From: Dactylosporangium fulvum
GTDB lineage: Bacteria; Actinomycetota; Actinomycetes; Mycobacteriales; Micromonosporaceae
Length of the DNA stretch: 64,000 bases
Reading direction: 5' to 3'
Assembly: GCF_025137375.1 (NCBI RefSeq)
Contig: NZ_CP073720.1
Location: forward strand, 3,496,501-3,560,500
Positions 25,890 to 34,989 of this stretch are shown here, in pieces (position 1 is the first letter of the stretch; the number at the start of each line of letters is the position of its first letter). The notes under the pieces are model-generated. The model saw only the letters and a program-made list of their open reading frames with translations. It was not told the origin of the DNA and searched no databases. Position numbers and translations under genes: made by a program.

Positions 25890-26552
25890 ATGCTGCAGCT
25901 GTTCACCCACCGCAACCGGGTCAGCGCCAACCTGCTGCTGTTGCTGCTCGGCGGCACCATCTTCGGCATCTTCTTCTTCGTCACCCAGTTCCTGCAGAAC
26001 ATCCTGCGCATGGACGCGTTCGCGGCGGGCTTCGCGTTCGTGCCGTGGGGCGTCGGCATCTTCGCGTTCTCGCAGCTGGTCAAGCCGCTGTCAGACCGCT
26101 TCGGGGTCAAGCCCGTGCTGATCGCCGGCGCGCTGAGCACCGCGATCGCCACGATCTGGCTGAGCCGCATCGCCGACCACAGTGGATACTGGACGGCCGT
26201 GTTCGGGCCGATGACCCTCTTCGGCATCGGCATCGGCCTGCAGTTCGCGCTGATCACCCGGATCGCGCTGAGCGACGTGCCGCCGCGGATCGCCGGCGCC
26301 ACCTCCGGTGTGCTCAACGTGTCGCAGCGCCTCGGCGCGTCGTTCGGGCTCGCGGTGCTGGTGGCGGTCTTCGGCAGCGTCGTGGCCGGATCCGGCCACA
26401 ACCCGGCCGACATCACGCACGGCTACCGGGTCGCGTTCTTCGTCGGCATCGGCTACACGGTCGCCGCGCTGCTGCTGGCCGTCTTCGGCCTCACCACCGC
26501 GCCGAAGCCGGCCCCGCGGCCCGCGCCGGATCTCGCCGAGTCACCCGCGTAG
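25890..26552 (+). pseudogene. DHA2-type MFS exporter, C-terminal half only
   Basis: From about 25890 the frame encodes roughly 220 residues with seven or so membrane helices (LFTHRNRVSANLLLLLLGGT onwards, QFLQNILRMDAFAAGFAFVP, and ATSGVLNVSQRLGASFGLAV). This matches the second half of 14-helix DHA2 drug exporters. The first half, including the motif A loop, is missing, so transport activity is not expected. The upstream 25549-25889 shows no gene. Confidence 0.75.
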
Positions 26553-26660
26553 AGGTGTCGAACCGTCCACCAGCCTGCGCGGGTGAGGTGGCTGGCGGCC
26601 GGACGGGGCAGGTAGCCGACTACCACGCAACGATGTCTTCCGTACGAAGGATCAGAAGCC

Positions 26661-27203
26661 TTGGCACATCTGAAGATACGCGCAATGGCATCCGCTGGAC
26701 GTCGCCGGCACTCCATCGCAAGACGCGTCCGCTTGGCCGGTGCCACCAAGGAGAGTACGGCGGCCGGAATCTACGGCGTCATCGTCAGCGCGGCCGTCAT
26801 GGCATCCTCCCATGCCGGCTCGGCGACGGCCCTCGTCGTGGCGGTAGCGGTCACACTCATCGTCTATTGGAGCGCCGAACGCTACGCCCGGCTGGTGGCG
26901 GAGCGCATCCACGAAGGCCATCGGCCGGCATGGCGCCAAGTCGGGCAACAGCTGACCACCGGATGGGAGATCGTGACCGCCTCCGCCCTGCCCGTGGCCG
27001 TCCTCGTCGTTCTGCGCCTGATGGGCATCGACCTGTACGTCGCGGTGATCTGGGCGTTGGTGTGCAGCACGCTGCTACTGTGCCTGGCCGGCTGGGACGT
27101 GGGTCGACGCGGTCAGCTCACCGGCCCCGAGCGACTGGCGTCGGCAGCGGCCACCGGGATGTTCGGCGTCGTGATGATCTTGCTCAAGGTCGTCCTGCAC
27201 TGA
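26661..27203 (+). CDS. Four-span integral membrane protein of unknown function
   Basis: The 180-residue protein has a basic N-terminus and four predicted membrane segments: around 34-50 (GIYGVIVSAAVMASS), 56-70 (ATALVVAVAVTLIVYWSAER), 108-145 (two helices, including LPVAVLVVLRLMGI) and 162-178. A conserved-looking amphipathic loop (RIHEGHRPAWRQVGQQLTT) connects helices 2 and 3. TTG 26661 has GAAGG upstream; ATG 26685 is an alternative. Similar small membrane proteins are common in actinobacteria, and no function can be assigned. Confidence 0.6.
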   Translation: MAHLKIRAMASAGRRRHSIARRVRLAGATKESTAAGIYGVIVSAAVMASSHAGSATALVVAVAVTLIVYWSAERYARLVAERIHEGHRPAWRQVGQQLTTGWEIVTASALPVAVLVVLRLMGIDLYVAVIWALVCSTLLLCLAGWDVGRRGQLTGPERLASAAATGMFGVVMILLKVVLH

Positions 27204-27562
27204 AGCCGTACATCACCCATCCGCAGCGGGTGAGGACTCGGCGGTCCTTCGTCAGCATGGTGAAACGGGTATCGAAGTCGCCGCCATGGCTGCTCGTCGT
27301 GGGAGAGCTGGATGCGGGCCGGCTGCAGGCCGAGTGGCGCCCGCCCCAGGACGTCGGCCAGGGCCGGCTGGTCCAGGATGTGCTGGCGCGGCTCCTTGTC
27401 CGCCAGGCCGTGCTCCGAGGTGGACAGCAGCGCCGCGAGGTGCGCGGCGATCGCGCCGTCGTCCGCATCTCCCGCTGACAGGTGCCGGCCGGCGCCCGCG
27501 GCTGCGACCTGCTCCCCGGATGACCGGAGACCCCCGCCGGGTCACCCGGCCTGCTAGATGAT
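27204..27562. other. Gap without convincing gene
   Basis: This 359-bp interval has open frames on both strands but no ribosome-binding site or recognised motif. A minus-strand frame reading LADVLGRAPLGLQPARIQLS could be a degraded regulator C-terminus, but this is not secure. Confidence 0.4.
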
Positions 27563-28147
27563 CTAGCGGGCCGCCGCGGACAGCAGGGCGAACGCGGCCC
27601 TCCGCGCGTGTTCGCCGGCGTCGGACCGATCGTAGTGAGCGGCGACGGTGGTTGCCCCCTCGGCGAGCATGAGCAGTTGGCGTGCCAGGAGGTGGGGATC
27701 GGCCGCCTTTGCCCGGCTGGCGATGCCGGTCAAGAGTTCGAGGTAGCGGTCGAGGTGGCGTGCGGTGATCGCGCGTACGGCGTCGACGTGGTGCTGGGCG
27801 GCCGCGTTCAGCATCGCGCAGCCGCGGAAGGCCGGCTCCTCGTACCAGCGCTGAAGCGCGCCGAACACTGCCGAGAGCTGCTCTCGTGGGTCGCTCCCGG
27901 CGGCCGCTACGGCATCGGACAGCCATCGCATCACCCGGTCGCTGCGGGCCTCCAGCACCGCTTCGACGAGGCCGTCCTTGGTGCCGAAGTGCCGGTAGAG
28001 CGTCTCCTTCGACACCCCGATGCCGGCGCACAGTTCGGCGACGCCGATGCCGTCGAGCCCCCGCTCGTACAGCACCGGGGTGGCCGCCGCGAGGATCGCC
28101 GCGCGGGTGCGCTCCGGATCGATCGTCGATCCCTTGGGTACGGGCAT
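27563..28147 (-). CDS. TetR-family transcriptional repressor
   Basis: The 194-residue protein starts with a TetR helix-turn-helix (RTRAAILAAATPVLYERGLD, then GVAELCAGIGVSKETLYRHF) and has a helical ligand domain containing FRGCAMLNAAAQHH, a pattern of the TetR_C group near drug exporters. It is divergent from an MFS gene, and two identical operator palindromes lie between them. It therefore most likely represses its own gene and the MFS/esterase operon until a ligand binds. The start is ATG 28147, without a clear ribosome-binding site; a leaderless message is possible. Confidence 0.95.
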   Translation of the reverse strand: MPVPKGSTIDPERTRAAILAAATPVLYERGLDGIGVAELCAGIGVSKETLYRHFGTKDGLVEAVLEARSDRVMRWLSDAVAAAGSDPREQLSAVFGALQRWYEEPAFRGCAMLNAAAQHHVDAVRAITARHLDRYLELLTGIASRAKAADPHLLARQLLMLAEGATTVAAHYDRSDAGEHARRAAFALLSAAAR

Positions 28148-28156
28148 GGCATAGAT

Positions 28157-28210
28157 CGTACCGATCGGTTCGTCCTTCTGCTAGCATTCGAGTTCGTACC
28201 GATCGGTTCG
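28157..28210. promoter_or_regulatory. Tandem TetR operators
   Basis: CGTACCGATCGGTTCG occurs twice (28157-28172 and 28195-28210), 38 bp apart. Its core ACCGATCGGT is a perfect palindrome. The copies lie in the divergent promoter region between the TetR gene and the MFS gene, with the second ending 15 bases before the MFS start. Confidence 0.85.
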
Positions 28211-28225
28211 ATCTAGGGGGTTTAC

Positions 28226-29422
28226 GTGCCAGCAACGCGGACGCTGCCCGCGGCCGCGCCAAGGGTGACGTGGCGTGCCTGCCGCCTGGCCCTGGGCACC
28301 GCCTCGGCGCTCGGACTGGCCCGCTTCGCCTACGGACTGCTCCTGCCGGCCATGCGTGACGACCTGCACTGGAGCCTTTCCGAGGCCGGCGCGATGAGCG
28401 CCGCCAACGGCCTGGGCTACCTGCTCGGCGCCCTCGCCACGCCCATGGCGGTCCGGCGTTGGGGCGCCGGCACCGCCTTCCGCGTCAGCATGGCGCTGGT
28501 GGCCGTCTTCCTGGCGGCCACCGCCGCAAGCGACAACTACCTGGCGCTGCTGGTCGCGCGAACGTTGGCCGGCGCAGCCGGCGCGGTGGTGTTCATCTCG
28601 GGCGGCGTGATCGCCTCGCACATCGCCGCCGCTGCCGGATCGGCCGCGCCTATAACCGTGTACTTCGCCGGCACCGGGCTTGGCATCGCCGTCAGCGGCC
28701 TGAGCATCCCCGCGCTCGGCGAACACTGGCGCCTGGCGTGGGTCCTGCTGGCCGGCGCCGCCGCGTTGGCTGCGGCGGCGAGCTGGACCGCGGCGGACAC
28801 GGCCGGCGACCAGCAGACCGCAGCCGGGCGGGCCCGCGTGCGCCCGCTGTGGATACCGGCGGTGGCCTATCTGCTGTTCGCTGCCGGGTACATCACCTAC
28901 ATCACGTTTCTGTCCGCCTACCTCGCCGACCAGCACGCTTCCCGCACCCAGGTCATGCTCACCTGGACCGTGCTCGGCTCGGCCGTCGCGGCGGCACCCG
29001 CGCTGTGGAGCCGCCCGATCGCCGGATGGCCCGGCACCCGCGCCCTCGCCACCCTGCTCGCGGTGCTGGGCGGTGGAGCGGCCCTGGCGCTGGCATCGCC
29101 TGCGCCTGCGATCGTCCTCGTCTCCGGCCTGGTGTACGGGGCCACGTTCATGAGTGTCCCCGCCGCCGTCACCGCCCTGATCAAGGTCCGTACCGCACCG
29201 GGCGACTGGACCCCCACGCTCGCCGTCTTCACGACCGTGTTCGCGGCCGGCCAGACCGCCGGCCCGTGGCTCGCCGGTGCGCTCGCCGACCACACCTCGA
29301 CCAGGGCCGCCCTGGCATGGACCGCGATCCTGTGCGCCACCGCCGCCGTGATCGCTGTCGCCGCCGGCCGTACGCGGGTCACCTCGCGGCGCCACACCAC
29401 CCGGCCCACCACAAGCATCTGA
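28226..29422 (+). CDS. MFS transporter, 12-span, YbfB-like
   Basis: The 398-residue protein has 12 predicted membrane helices. Helix 1 carries GTASALGLARFAYGLLLPAM, helix 2 and the following loop include ANGLGYLLGALATPMAVRRW (motif A-like), and helix 4 is ALLVARTLAGAAGAVVFISG. This arrangement is typical of the YbfB/YjiJ or CynX-like exporters. GTG 28226 has AGGGGG five bases upstream. Under control of the adjacent TetR operators it probably expels the compound that the regulator senses. The hydrolase gene starts 19 bp downstream and is likely co-transcribed. Confidence 0.92.
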   Translation: MPATRTLPAAAPRVTWRACRLALGTASALGLARFAYGLLLPAMRDDLHWSLSEAGAMSAANGLGYLLGALATPMAVRRWGAGTAFRVSMALVAVFLAATAASDNYLALLVARTLAGAAGAVVFISGGVIASHIAAAAGSAAPITVYFAGTGLGIAVSGLSIPALGEHWRLAWVLLAGAAALAAAASWTAADTAGDQQTAAGRARVRPLWIPAVAYLLFAAGYITYITFLSAYLADQHASRTQVMLTWTVLGSAVAAAPALWSRPIAGWPGTRALATLLAVLGGGAALALASPAPAIVLVSGLVYGATFMSVPAAVTALIKVRTAPGDWTPTLAVFTTVFAAGQTAGPWLAGALADHTSTRAALAWTAILCATAAVIAVAAGRTRVTSRRHTTRPTTSI

Positions 29423-29441
29423 CAACGACAAGGAGAGGATC

Positions 29442-30116
29442 ATGGCGAATTTCGTACTCGTTCCCGGGATGTGCCACGGCGGCTGGTGCTTCGAGGGGGT
29501 CACCCAAGACCTTCGCGCCCACGGGCACACCGTCCACCCGCTGACGTTGACCGGGCTCAGCGAACGCAGCCACCTCCTGCACGGTGGCGTCAACCTCGAA
29601 ACACACATCCAAGACGTCACCGCCGTGCTCGCCGCCGAGAACATCCGCGACGCCGTGCTGGTCGGCCACAGCTACGGTGGCATGGTGATCACCGGGGTCG
29701 CCGACCGCGCGGCCGAACGCGTCGACTCCCTGGTGTTCGTGGACGCCATGGTCCCGAAAGACGGCGACTCCTGCTGGAGCCTCGTGTCCGACCAGGAACG
29801 GCAGTGGTACCTCGATGTGGTGGACAACGGCTACGGGGTGCGACCGCTGCCGTTCTTCGACACGCGGGCCACACCCCACCCGATCGCCTCACTGCTCCAG
29901 CCGCTCCGACTCGCCGGAGACCTCGCACACCTCCGTCGGCGCGACTACCTGTACGCCGCGGGGTGGGAAGGTCAGTCCCCGTTCACCCCGGTCTACCGAC
30001 GGCTGCGCGACGATCCCTCCTGGACGACGCACGCGCTGGCCGGCGGCCACAACCTCATGCGCGACACGCCACAGGAGTTGCTGAAGATTCTCCTCGACGT
30101 CGCCGCACCCTCCTGA
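29442..30116 (+). CDS. Alpha/beta-hydrolase, salicylate/methyl-ketone esterase type
   Basis: The 224-residue enzyme has the nucleophile elbow GHSYGG, the oxyanion segment VLVPGMCHGGWCF and a C-terminal GGHNLM that supplies the catalytic His. The acidic member is probably in the strand before this. It belongs to the small plant-MES-like esterase family (hydrolases without a large lid). ATG 29442 follows AAGGAGAGG. As the second gene of a TetR-controlled operon with an MFS exporter, it may detoxify or modify the same compound. The substrate is unknown. Confidence 0.9.
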   Translation: MANFVLVPGMCHGGWCFEGVTQDLRAHGHTVHPLTLTGLSERSHLLHGGVNLETHIQDVTAVLAAENIRDAVLVGHSYGGMVITGVADRAAERVDSLVFVDAMVPKDGDSCWSLVSDQERQWYLDVVDNGYGVRPLPFFDTRATPHPIASLLQPLRLAGDLAHLRRRDYLYAAGWEGQSPFTPVYRRLRDDPSWTTHALAGGHNLMRDTPQELLKILLDVAAPS

Positions 30117-30315
30117 CGCTCCGATCGTGGCCTGCGCGCGGGGGCGTGATCGATCGATTGCGCCCCGCGGCGTCATCCGGCCGGAAAGCGATCAGTTTTC
30201 GCGTGTCCAGGCGGGTATGATCCGCACCTCGCGGAATCGCCAGCCCGCCGGCGTCCGTACCGTGGTGGAGGCCATCCGCAGGCCGCCTGTGAAATGCCGG
30301 GCCGGCCTGGTCTGG

Positions 30316-30924
30316 TCAGTTGGTGCGGGCCAGGGGTAGGAGCAGGTTGTCCACGATGGACTCGATCTGCTGGTCGGTGCTGTGATGCTGTCCGCTGATG
30401 CAGTTGTACATGAGCATTGCGGGTCCGGCCATGGCGAAGGTTGTGTCGCGTTCCTTGTCGGGGGCGGCTGGTGTGTGCCGGTGCAGGAGGGCGAGGATGC
30501 GGTCCTGGCAGGGGTCGGTGACTCGGGTTTGGAACAGCTCCCGTAGCAGGGTCACGTCGCTGCCGCTCTCCGCGGCGACGGCCTGGAACGCGGCGCCTTT
30601 GGAGCCGAACAGCGCCGAGTCGAAGTAGCGGAGCAGGGTCAGCAGGCCGTCCCGCAGTGGGGTGTGCTCGGGCAGGTCCGGCGGTTGCGGTAGCAGGTTG
30701 CCCAGAGCGTCGCGGACCAGTGCGTCCCGGTTGTCCCAGCGACGGTAGAGGGCGGCCTTGCCGGTGTTGGCCGCCGCCGCGACGCCCTCCATGCTGAGCC
30801 TGGCGTAGCCGACGGTGCCGAGCTGTTCGATGACCGCTTCGAAGATGGCGCGCTGCAGATCCGCACCGCGTCGACGGGTCTGCGTCCTGCTCCCGTCGCC
30901 CGGGTCGTCCTGTGGATCGGTCAT
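30316..30924 (-). CDS. TetR-family transcriptional regulator
   Basis: The protein of about 202 residues has the helix-turn-helix YARLSMEGVAAAANTGKAAL followed by YRRWDNRDALV, and a helical C-terminal domain. ATG 30924 is chosen because AGGAAGG lies five bases before it; starts at 30978 and 31017 are open but the latter falls inside the operator. It is divergent from the DHA2 exporter gene at 31059 and most likely represses it, in the manner of QacR-type regulators. Confidence 0.93.
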   Translation of the reverse strand: MTDPQDDPGDGSRTQTRRRGADLQRAIFEAVIEQLGTVGYARLSMEGVAAAANTGKAALYRRWDNRDALVRDALGNLLPQPPDLPEHTPLRDGLLTLLRYFDSALFGSKGAAFQAVAAESGSDVTLLRELFQTRVTDPCQDRILALLHRHTPAAPDKERDTTFAMAGPAMLMYNCISGQHHSTDQQIESIVDNLLLPLARTN

Positions 30925-30997
30925 CGGCACCTTCCTGCCCTGCACCCGTCCACGTCGCGGAGTCGGGTTGCTTGTCATCTCGGGACCGGCATCCCTA

Positions 30998-31019
30998 TAG
31001 TAGACGCAAGCGTTCACTA
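30998..31019. promoter_or_regulatory. TetR operator before the DHA2 exporter
   Basis: A 22-bp interrupted palindrome: TAGT (30998-31001) and GCGT (31010-31013) mirror ACGC (31004-31007) and ACTA (31016-31019), with AA at the centre. It lies between the divergent TetR and exporter genes, 40 bases before the exporter start. Confidence 0.75.
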
Positions 31020-31058
31020 TTCTTTGTCTGTCTTCACGCTATGCCAGCAGGAGGATCC

Positions 31059-32582
31059 GTGTCGAGTGCACCGCACCGCCCAGCCGGCACCGGGCCCGAA
31101 CCGGCACCGGCGGGCGGCCGGGCCGCCGCCCTGACCCTGACGATCCTCGTGTCCTGCGAGCTCATGCTGATGCTCGACGCCACCATCATCAACGTCGCGC
31201 TGCCCGTGATCCGAGACGGTCTCGGCTTTTCCACCGCCGGCCTGTCCTGGGTGGTCAACGCCTTCCTGCTCGCCTTCGGCGGCCTGCTGCTGCTCGGCGG
31301 CCGGGCCGGGGACATCCTCGGCCGGCGCCGGGTGTTCGTCGCCGGCATCGCGCTGTTCACGGTCGGGTCCCTGCTCGGCGGCCTGGCCCAGACCGGCGAG
31401 TGGCTGGTCGCCATGCGGGCGCTGCAGGGCATCGGCGCGGCGGCGGCCGGGCCGAGCACCCTCGCCCTGCTGATCACCAACTTCCAGGGCCCGGCGCAGA
31501 CCAGGGCGCTGGGCATCTACTCCTCGATGACCGCATCGGCGATGACCCTCGGCCTGATCCTCGGCGGGATCCTCGTCACCCTGACCTCCTGGCGCTGGGT
31601 CCTGCTCGTCAACGTCCCGATCGGGCTGCTCGTGGTGCTCTGCACACCCCGATACGTCGCCGAAGCGCCGCGGCATCCCGGCCGGTTCGACCTGCTGGGA
31701 GCGGTGACCTCCGCGGCCGGCGCGGTCGGTGTCGTGTACGGCCTCGTGCGCACCGCCGACCACGGCTGGCGCGACTGGCTCGCGCTGAGCGGCCTCGGCG
31801 CCGGTGTGCTGTTGCTGGTCGCGTTCGTCCTCGTCGAGCGGGCGGCGAGTCAACCGATCATGCCCCTCGCCCTGTTCGCCGACAGATCCCGGGCCGGTGC
31901 GTACCTGAGCCTGCTGCTGATCCCGATGGTGACCCTGAGCATGCAGTTCCTCCTCATCCAGTTCCTGCAGGAGGTGTCCGGCTTCAACCCGCTGCAGGCC
32001 GGCCTCGCCTTCCTGCCGATGGCGGCCGGCATGCTGCTCACCGCCACGGCCGCGGCCAAGGTGCTGGGCCGGTTCGGCGCCAAGGCCACGGCCGCCGCCG
32101 GTGTCGTCCTGCTGCTGGCCGCCACCGGCTGGCTGACCCAGATCTCGGCCACCACCGGATACTTCACCGGCGTATTCGGACCGCTGCTACTCGCCGGCGC
32201 GGGCCTCGGTCTCGTGACCGTCCCGCTCAACGTCACCCTCATGTCCACCGTGGCGCCCCAGGACTCCGGCGCCGCGGCCGGGCTGCTCCAGGCGCTCATG
32301 ATGTCCGGCGCCACGCTCGGCGTGGCCATCTTGTCCACCGTCTACGCCTCGGTGCTCAACGGCACCGCACAGACCCCGGGCACCGCACCCGCCGCCGAGA
32401 CCATCGCAGACGGTATGCGCAGCGGCTTCCTGACCAGCACCGGCATCGCGGTCCTGGCCCTGCTCACCGTGCTCCTGGCAATCGGCTCCCGGACCCACAA
32501 CCCACCCGCGCCGACGACCGAGGCCACCCCCACGACCGCGGACCCGCCCGAGCTGACCGCTTCCAAAGTCGATGGCAGGTAG
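31059..32582 (+). CDS. DHA2-family (EmrB/QacA) MFS multidrug exporter
   Basis: The 507-residue protein has 14 predicted membrane helices and the family motifs: LDATIINVALPVIRDGLGFS at helix 1 (motif D1), LLLLGGRAGDILGRRRVF (motif A), RALQGIGAAAAGPSTLALLI (motif B) and a motif C region in helix 5 (LGLILGGILV). GTG 31059 has AGGAGG four bases upstream; ATG 31041 is possible. It would expel cationic or hydrophobic drugs by proton antiport, under the divergent TetR regulator. The C-terminus is a short Pro/Thr-rich cytoplasmic tail. Confidence 0.95.
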   Translation: MSSAPHRPAGTGPEPAPAGGRAAALTLTILVSCELMLMLDATIINVALPVIRDGLGFSTAGLSWVVNAFLLAFGGLLLLGGRAGDILGRRRVFVAGIALFTVGSLLGGLAQTGEWLVAMRALQGIGAAAAGPSTLALLITNFQGPAQTRALGIYSSMTASAMTLGLILGGILVTLTSWRWVLLVNVPIGLLVVLCTPRYVAEAPRHPGRFDLLGAVTSAAGAVGVVYGLVRTADHGWRDWLALSGLGAGVLLLVAFVLVERAASQPIMPLALFADRSRAGAYLSLLLIPMVTLSMQFLLIQFLQEVSGFNPLQAGLAFLPMAAGMLLTATAAAKVLGRFGAKATAAAGVVLLLAATGWLTQISATTGYFTGVFGPLLLAGAGLGLVTVPLNVTLMSTVAPQDSGAAAGLLQALMMSGATLGVAILSTVYASVLNGTAQTPGTAPAAETIADGMRSGFLTSTGIAVLALLTVLLAIGSRTHNPPAPTTEATPTTADPPELTASKVDGR

Positions 32583-32739
32583 CGCATCCACCGCTGTCGC
32601 GCGAGTTCGCAGTCGCCGCGTCGACCCAGACCAACCTCAGCCGGTGGCCAGCCGTCGGCGGAAGACGGCGGCCGCCTCGGTGGCGGCGTGCCCTTCGCGG
32701 CGGTGGCGCTGCCGCCGAGGTACCAGCCGAGCCAGGTCA

Positions 32740-32955
32740 AGGACTCGGCGACACCACCGAGATGGTTGGCGGCGTGGAAGTCGTCCACCGAGGAAACGAT
32801 CTCGACAGCTTCCGCGGTAGCGGCGCCGCCTCCTCGGCGCGGTCCAGGCGGGGCAGCCGGAGGCCGAGGTTGGCGAGGCCCGACAGGAGGCCCGGAAGGT
32901 GGGTGCCGGGGTCAGTCAGGCTCAGCCGGCGATACAACTCCACGTTGAGCGCGAG
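32740..32955 (-). pseudogene. Tetratricopeptide-repeat protein remnant
   Basis: A minus-strand frame reads NVELYRRLSLTDPGTHLPGL then LSGLANLGLRLPRLDRAEEA, the repeat unit of actinobacterial TPR proteins (usually VELYRRLAxxDPxxHxPxLA). A further frameshifted stretch to about 32650 (DDFHAANHLGGVAESLTWLG) belongs to the same protein. No start or intact frame remains. The flanking 32961-33211 contains no gene. Confidence 0.6.
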
Positions 32956-33211
32956 CTTATGTGGCGTTTTTATAGTGTTCAGCGTTCGCAGCTTAGCTTG
33001 TCGGGGGCTGAGTAGCAGGGGCCGAAAAACAACGCTTAGCCGTGCTGGCCCCACCTCGACATCGAGGGTGTGCCCGACCCGGAGCACGTCCCGGATGGAT
33101 CGACCCGACCCGTCCGGCCTGGCGAACGGCCCGGTGTCAGCGGCTTTACCGATCAAAAATCCTCCGTCACGTCGTCAGTTCTGTTAGCCTCTCGCACCGG
33201 TGGAAGGATTG

Positions 33212-34225
33212 ATGACCATGACCGACGCCAGACTGCTGGGCGCCGACGAGGCCGCGTTCATCGCGGCGGTCCGCTCAGACGACACGGCGCGGTTTGCGCT
33301 CATCACGGAGCGCCACCGGCGTGAGCTGCAGGTGCACTGCTACCGGATGCTCGCGAACTACGAGGACGCCCAGGACATGACGCAGGAGACGTTCCTGCGA
33401 GCGTGGAACAAGCGGGCGTCGTTCAAGGGCCACGCGGCCCTGCGGACCTGGTTGTACCGGATCGCGACGAACGCCTGCCTCGACTTCCTGGAGAAGCGCA
33501 ACGACCGCACGCCCGTGCCGTCCGAGCTGGCGGACGTCGGCTCCGAGGTGCTGTACCTGCAGCCGTACCCCGACCGGATGCTCCCCGAGGACCCGCAGGA
33601 ATCGGTGGTGGCGCGGGAGACGATCGAGCTGGCGTTCATCGTCGCCGTCCAGCACCTGCCGCCGCGGCAGCGGGCGGTGTTCATCCTGCGCGACGTCGTC
33701 GGCTGGCCGGCGTCGAAGGCCGCCGACGCCCTCGAGCTGACCGTCGCATCGGTGACCAGCGCGCTGCAGCGGGCGCGCGTGACGATGCGCGAGCAACTGC
33801 CCGACCGCCGCCTCGACTGGCGGAGCCCCGCCGCCCACGAGCTGTCGAATGACGAGCGCGGCGTGGTGAAGTCGTACATCGACGCCCATGAGCGCAACGA
33901 CCTCGACGGGCTGATGTCCCTGCTGCGCGACGACCTGCGCTTCGTGATGCTGCCCGAGGCGGGCACCTCGGTCATCACGGCCAAGGACGCGGTGGACGGC
34001 TGGGTCTCCGGTGGGCTCTTCCAGCCCGGCCACGACGACTGGCGCTGTATCACCACGACGGTCAACCGCATGCCCGCCGCCGTGCTGTACCTCCGCACCC
34101 CCGACGACCCGGAGTACCGGCTGTTCGCCATCGCGGTCCTGCACATCGTCGACGGGAAGATCGCCGAGCTCACCGGATTCGACGCCACGGACAAACCATG
34201 GCTGGACCTGCCCCCGACACTGTGA
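33212..34225 (+). CDS. ECF sigma factor with C-terminal SnoaL-like domain
   Basis: The protein of about 337 residues has sigma region 2 (HCYRMLANYEDAQDMTQETF, then LRAWNKRASFKG), region 4 (LPPRQRAVFILRDVVGWPAS, then KAADALELTVASVTSALQRA) and a C-terminal domain of about 120 residues (VKSYIDAHERNDLDGLMSLL onward) of the SnoaL/NTF2 fold. Such tails replace an anti-sigma factor in several ECF groups and tune activity. ATG 33212 follows GGAAGG closely; ATG 33218 has better spacing. No anti-sigma gene is adjacent. A terminator-like hairpin follows, and a RibD-like reductase converges from the other side. Confidence 0.94.
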   Translation: MTMTDARLLGADEAAFIAAVRSDDTARFALITERHRRELQVHCYRMLANYEDAQDMTQETFLRAWNKRASFKGHAALRTWLYRIATNACLDFLEKRNDRTPVPSELADVGSEVLYLQPYPDRMLPEDPQESVVARETIELAFIVAVQHLPPRQRAVFILRDVVGWPASKAADALELTVASVTSALQRARVTMREQLPDRRLDWRSPAAHELSNDERGVVKSYIDAHERNDLDGLMSLLRDDLRFVMLPEAGTSVITAKDAVDGWVSGGLFQPGHDDWRCITTTVNRMPAAVLYLRTPDDPEYRLFAIAVLHIVDGKIAELTGFDATDKPWLDLPPTL

Positions 34226-34277
34226 TCAGACAAGTCCCCATCGTCCTGAACACCAACGCGACAACGCGAACACCACC

Positions 34278-34302
34278 GCCCCGCCGGCGTTGCCGGCGGG
34301 GC
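34278..34302 (+). terminator. Strong GC hairpin between convergent genes
   Basis: GCCCCGCCGGC (34278-34288) and GCCGGCGGGGC (34292-34302) form a perfect 11-bp stem with a GTT loop, about 50 bases after the sigma-factor stop and 70 before the stop of the convergent reductase. A T-run is lacking, as is common in high-GC actinobacteria. It may serve both genes. Confidence 0.75.
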
Positions 34303-34371
34303 ATCTTGATGCCCGAAGAACGTCAGGAAGGATTTCGACCCGGCCTCACGAACCGAGCAACTGGCCCGTGC

Positions 34372-34959
34372 TCATCGCCTCGTCTCGTATCGGGTCAGCA
34401 CGACGCCGCCGGGAAATGTCCGCGTCTCCACGAGGTTCAGGTTCACCCAGCTGTCCAGCGCGGTGAAGAACGGCGTGCCGCCGCCCACCAGGACCGGCAC
34501 GGTGACCAGCATGTACTCGTCGATCAGCCCGGCCCGCATGGCCGCCCCGGCGAGCGTCGCGCCGCCGATGTCCATCGGGCCGGCGTCCTCTGTCTTGAGC
34601 CGGGTGATCTCGGTGACCGCGTCGCCGGTGACCAGGCGGGTGTTCCAGTCGACCGTGCTGGTCGTCGAGGACAACACCACCTTCGGCATGTCCCGCCAGC
34701 GGCGGGCGTACTCGATCTCCGCCGGGGTGGCGCCGGGCTGCTGGTCGGCGGTCGGCCAGTGGGAACTCATCGCCTCCCACAGCTTGCGCCCATACAGCGC
34801 CAGGCCCGTCGCCCCCACCCGGTCGGACCACCACTGGAACAGCTCGTCACTCGGCGACGAGTCCGGTCCCTCACCGCCACTCCAGCCGAGGTCGTCGCCG
34901 GGCGCGGCGATGTAGCCGTCCAGGGTCACATTCATGCCGAAGGTCAGTTTCCGCATCAT
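34372..34959 (-). CDS. Dihydrofolate reductase/RibD C-terminal family protein
   Basis: The 195-residue protein has the RibD_C/DHFR-like fold: RKLTFGMNVTLDGYIAAPGD at the N-terminus, ALYGRKLWEAMSSHW, and DAGPMDIGGATLAGAAMRAG followed by IDEYMLVTVPVLVGGGTPFF. These are the NADPH-binding and core strands of a large family of uncharacterised small reductases. Adjacent ATGs (34959 and 34956) follow GAGAGG. It converges on the ECF sigma-factor gene. A second member of the family, in another subgroup, lies at 60150. The substrate is unknown; a true folate role is unlikely. Confidence 0.9.
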   Translation of the reverse strand: MMRKLTFGMNVTLDGYIAAPGDDLGWSGGEGPDSSPSDELFQWWSDRVGATGLALYGRKLWEAMSSHWPTADQQPGATPAEIEYARRWRDMPKVVLSSTTSTVDWNTRLVTGDAVTEITRLKTEDAGPMDIGGATLAGAAMRAGLIDEYMLVTVPVLVGGGTPFFTALDSWVNLNLVETRTFPGGVVLTRYETRR

Positions 34960-34989
34960 GCCAGCCTCTCGTGAGTCGAACTTATACGT

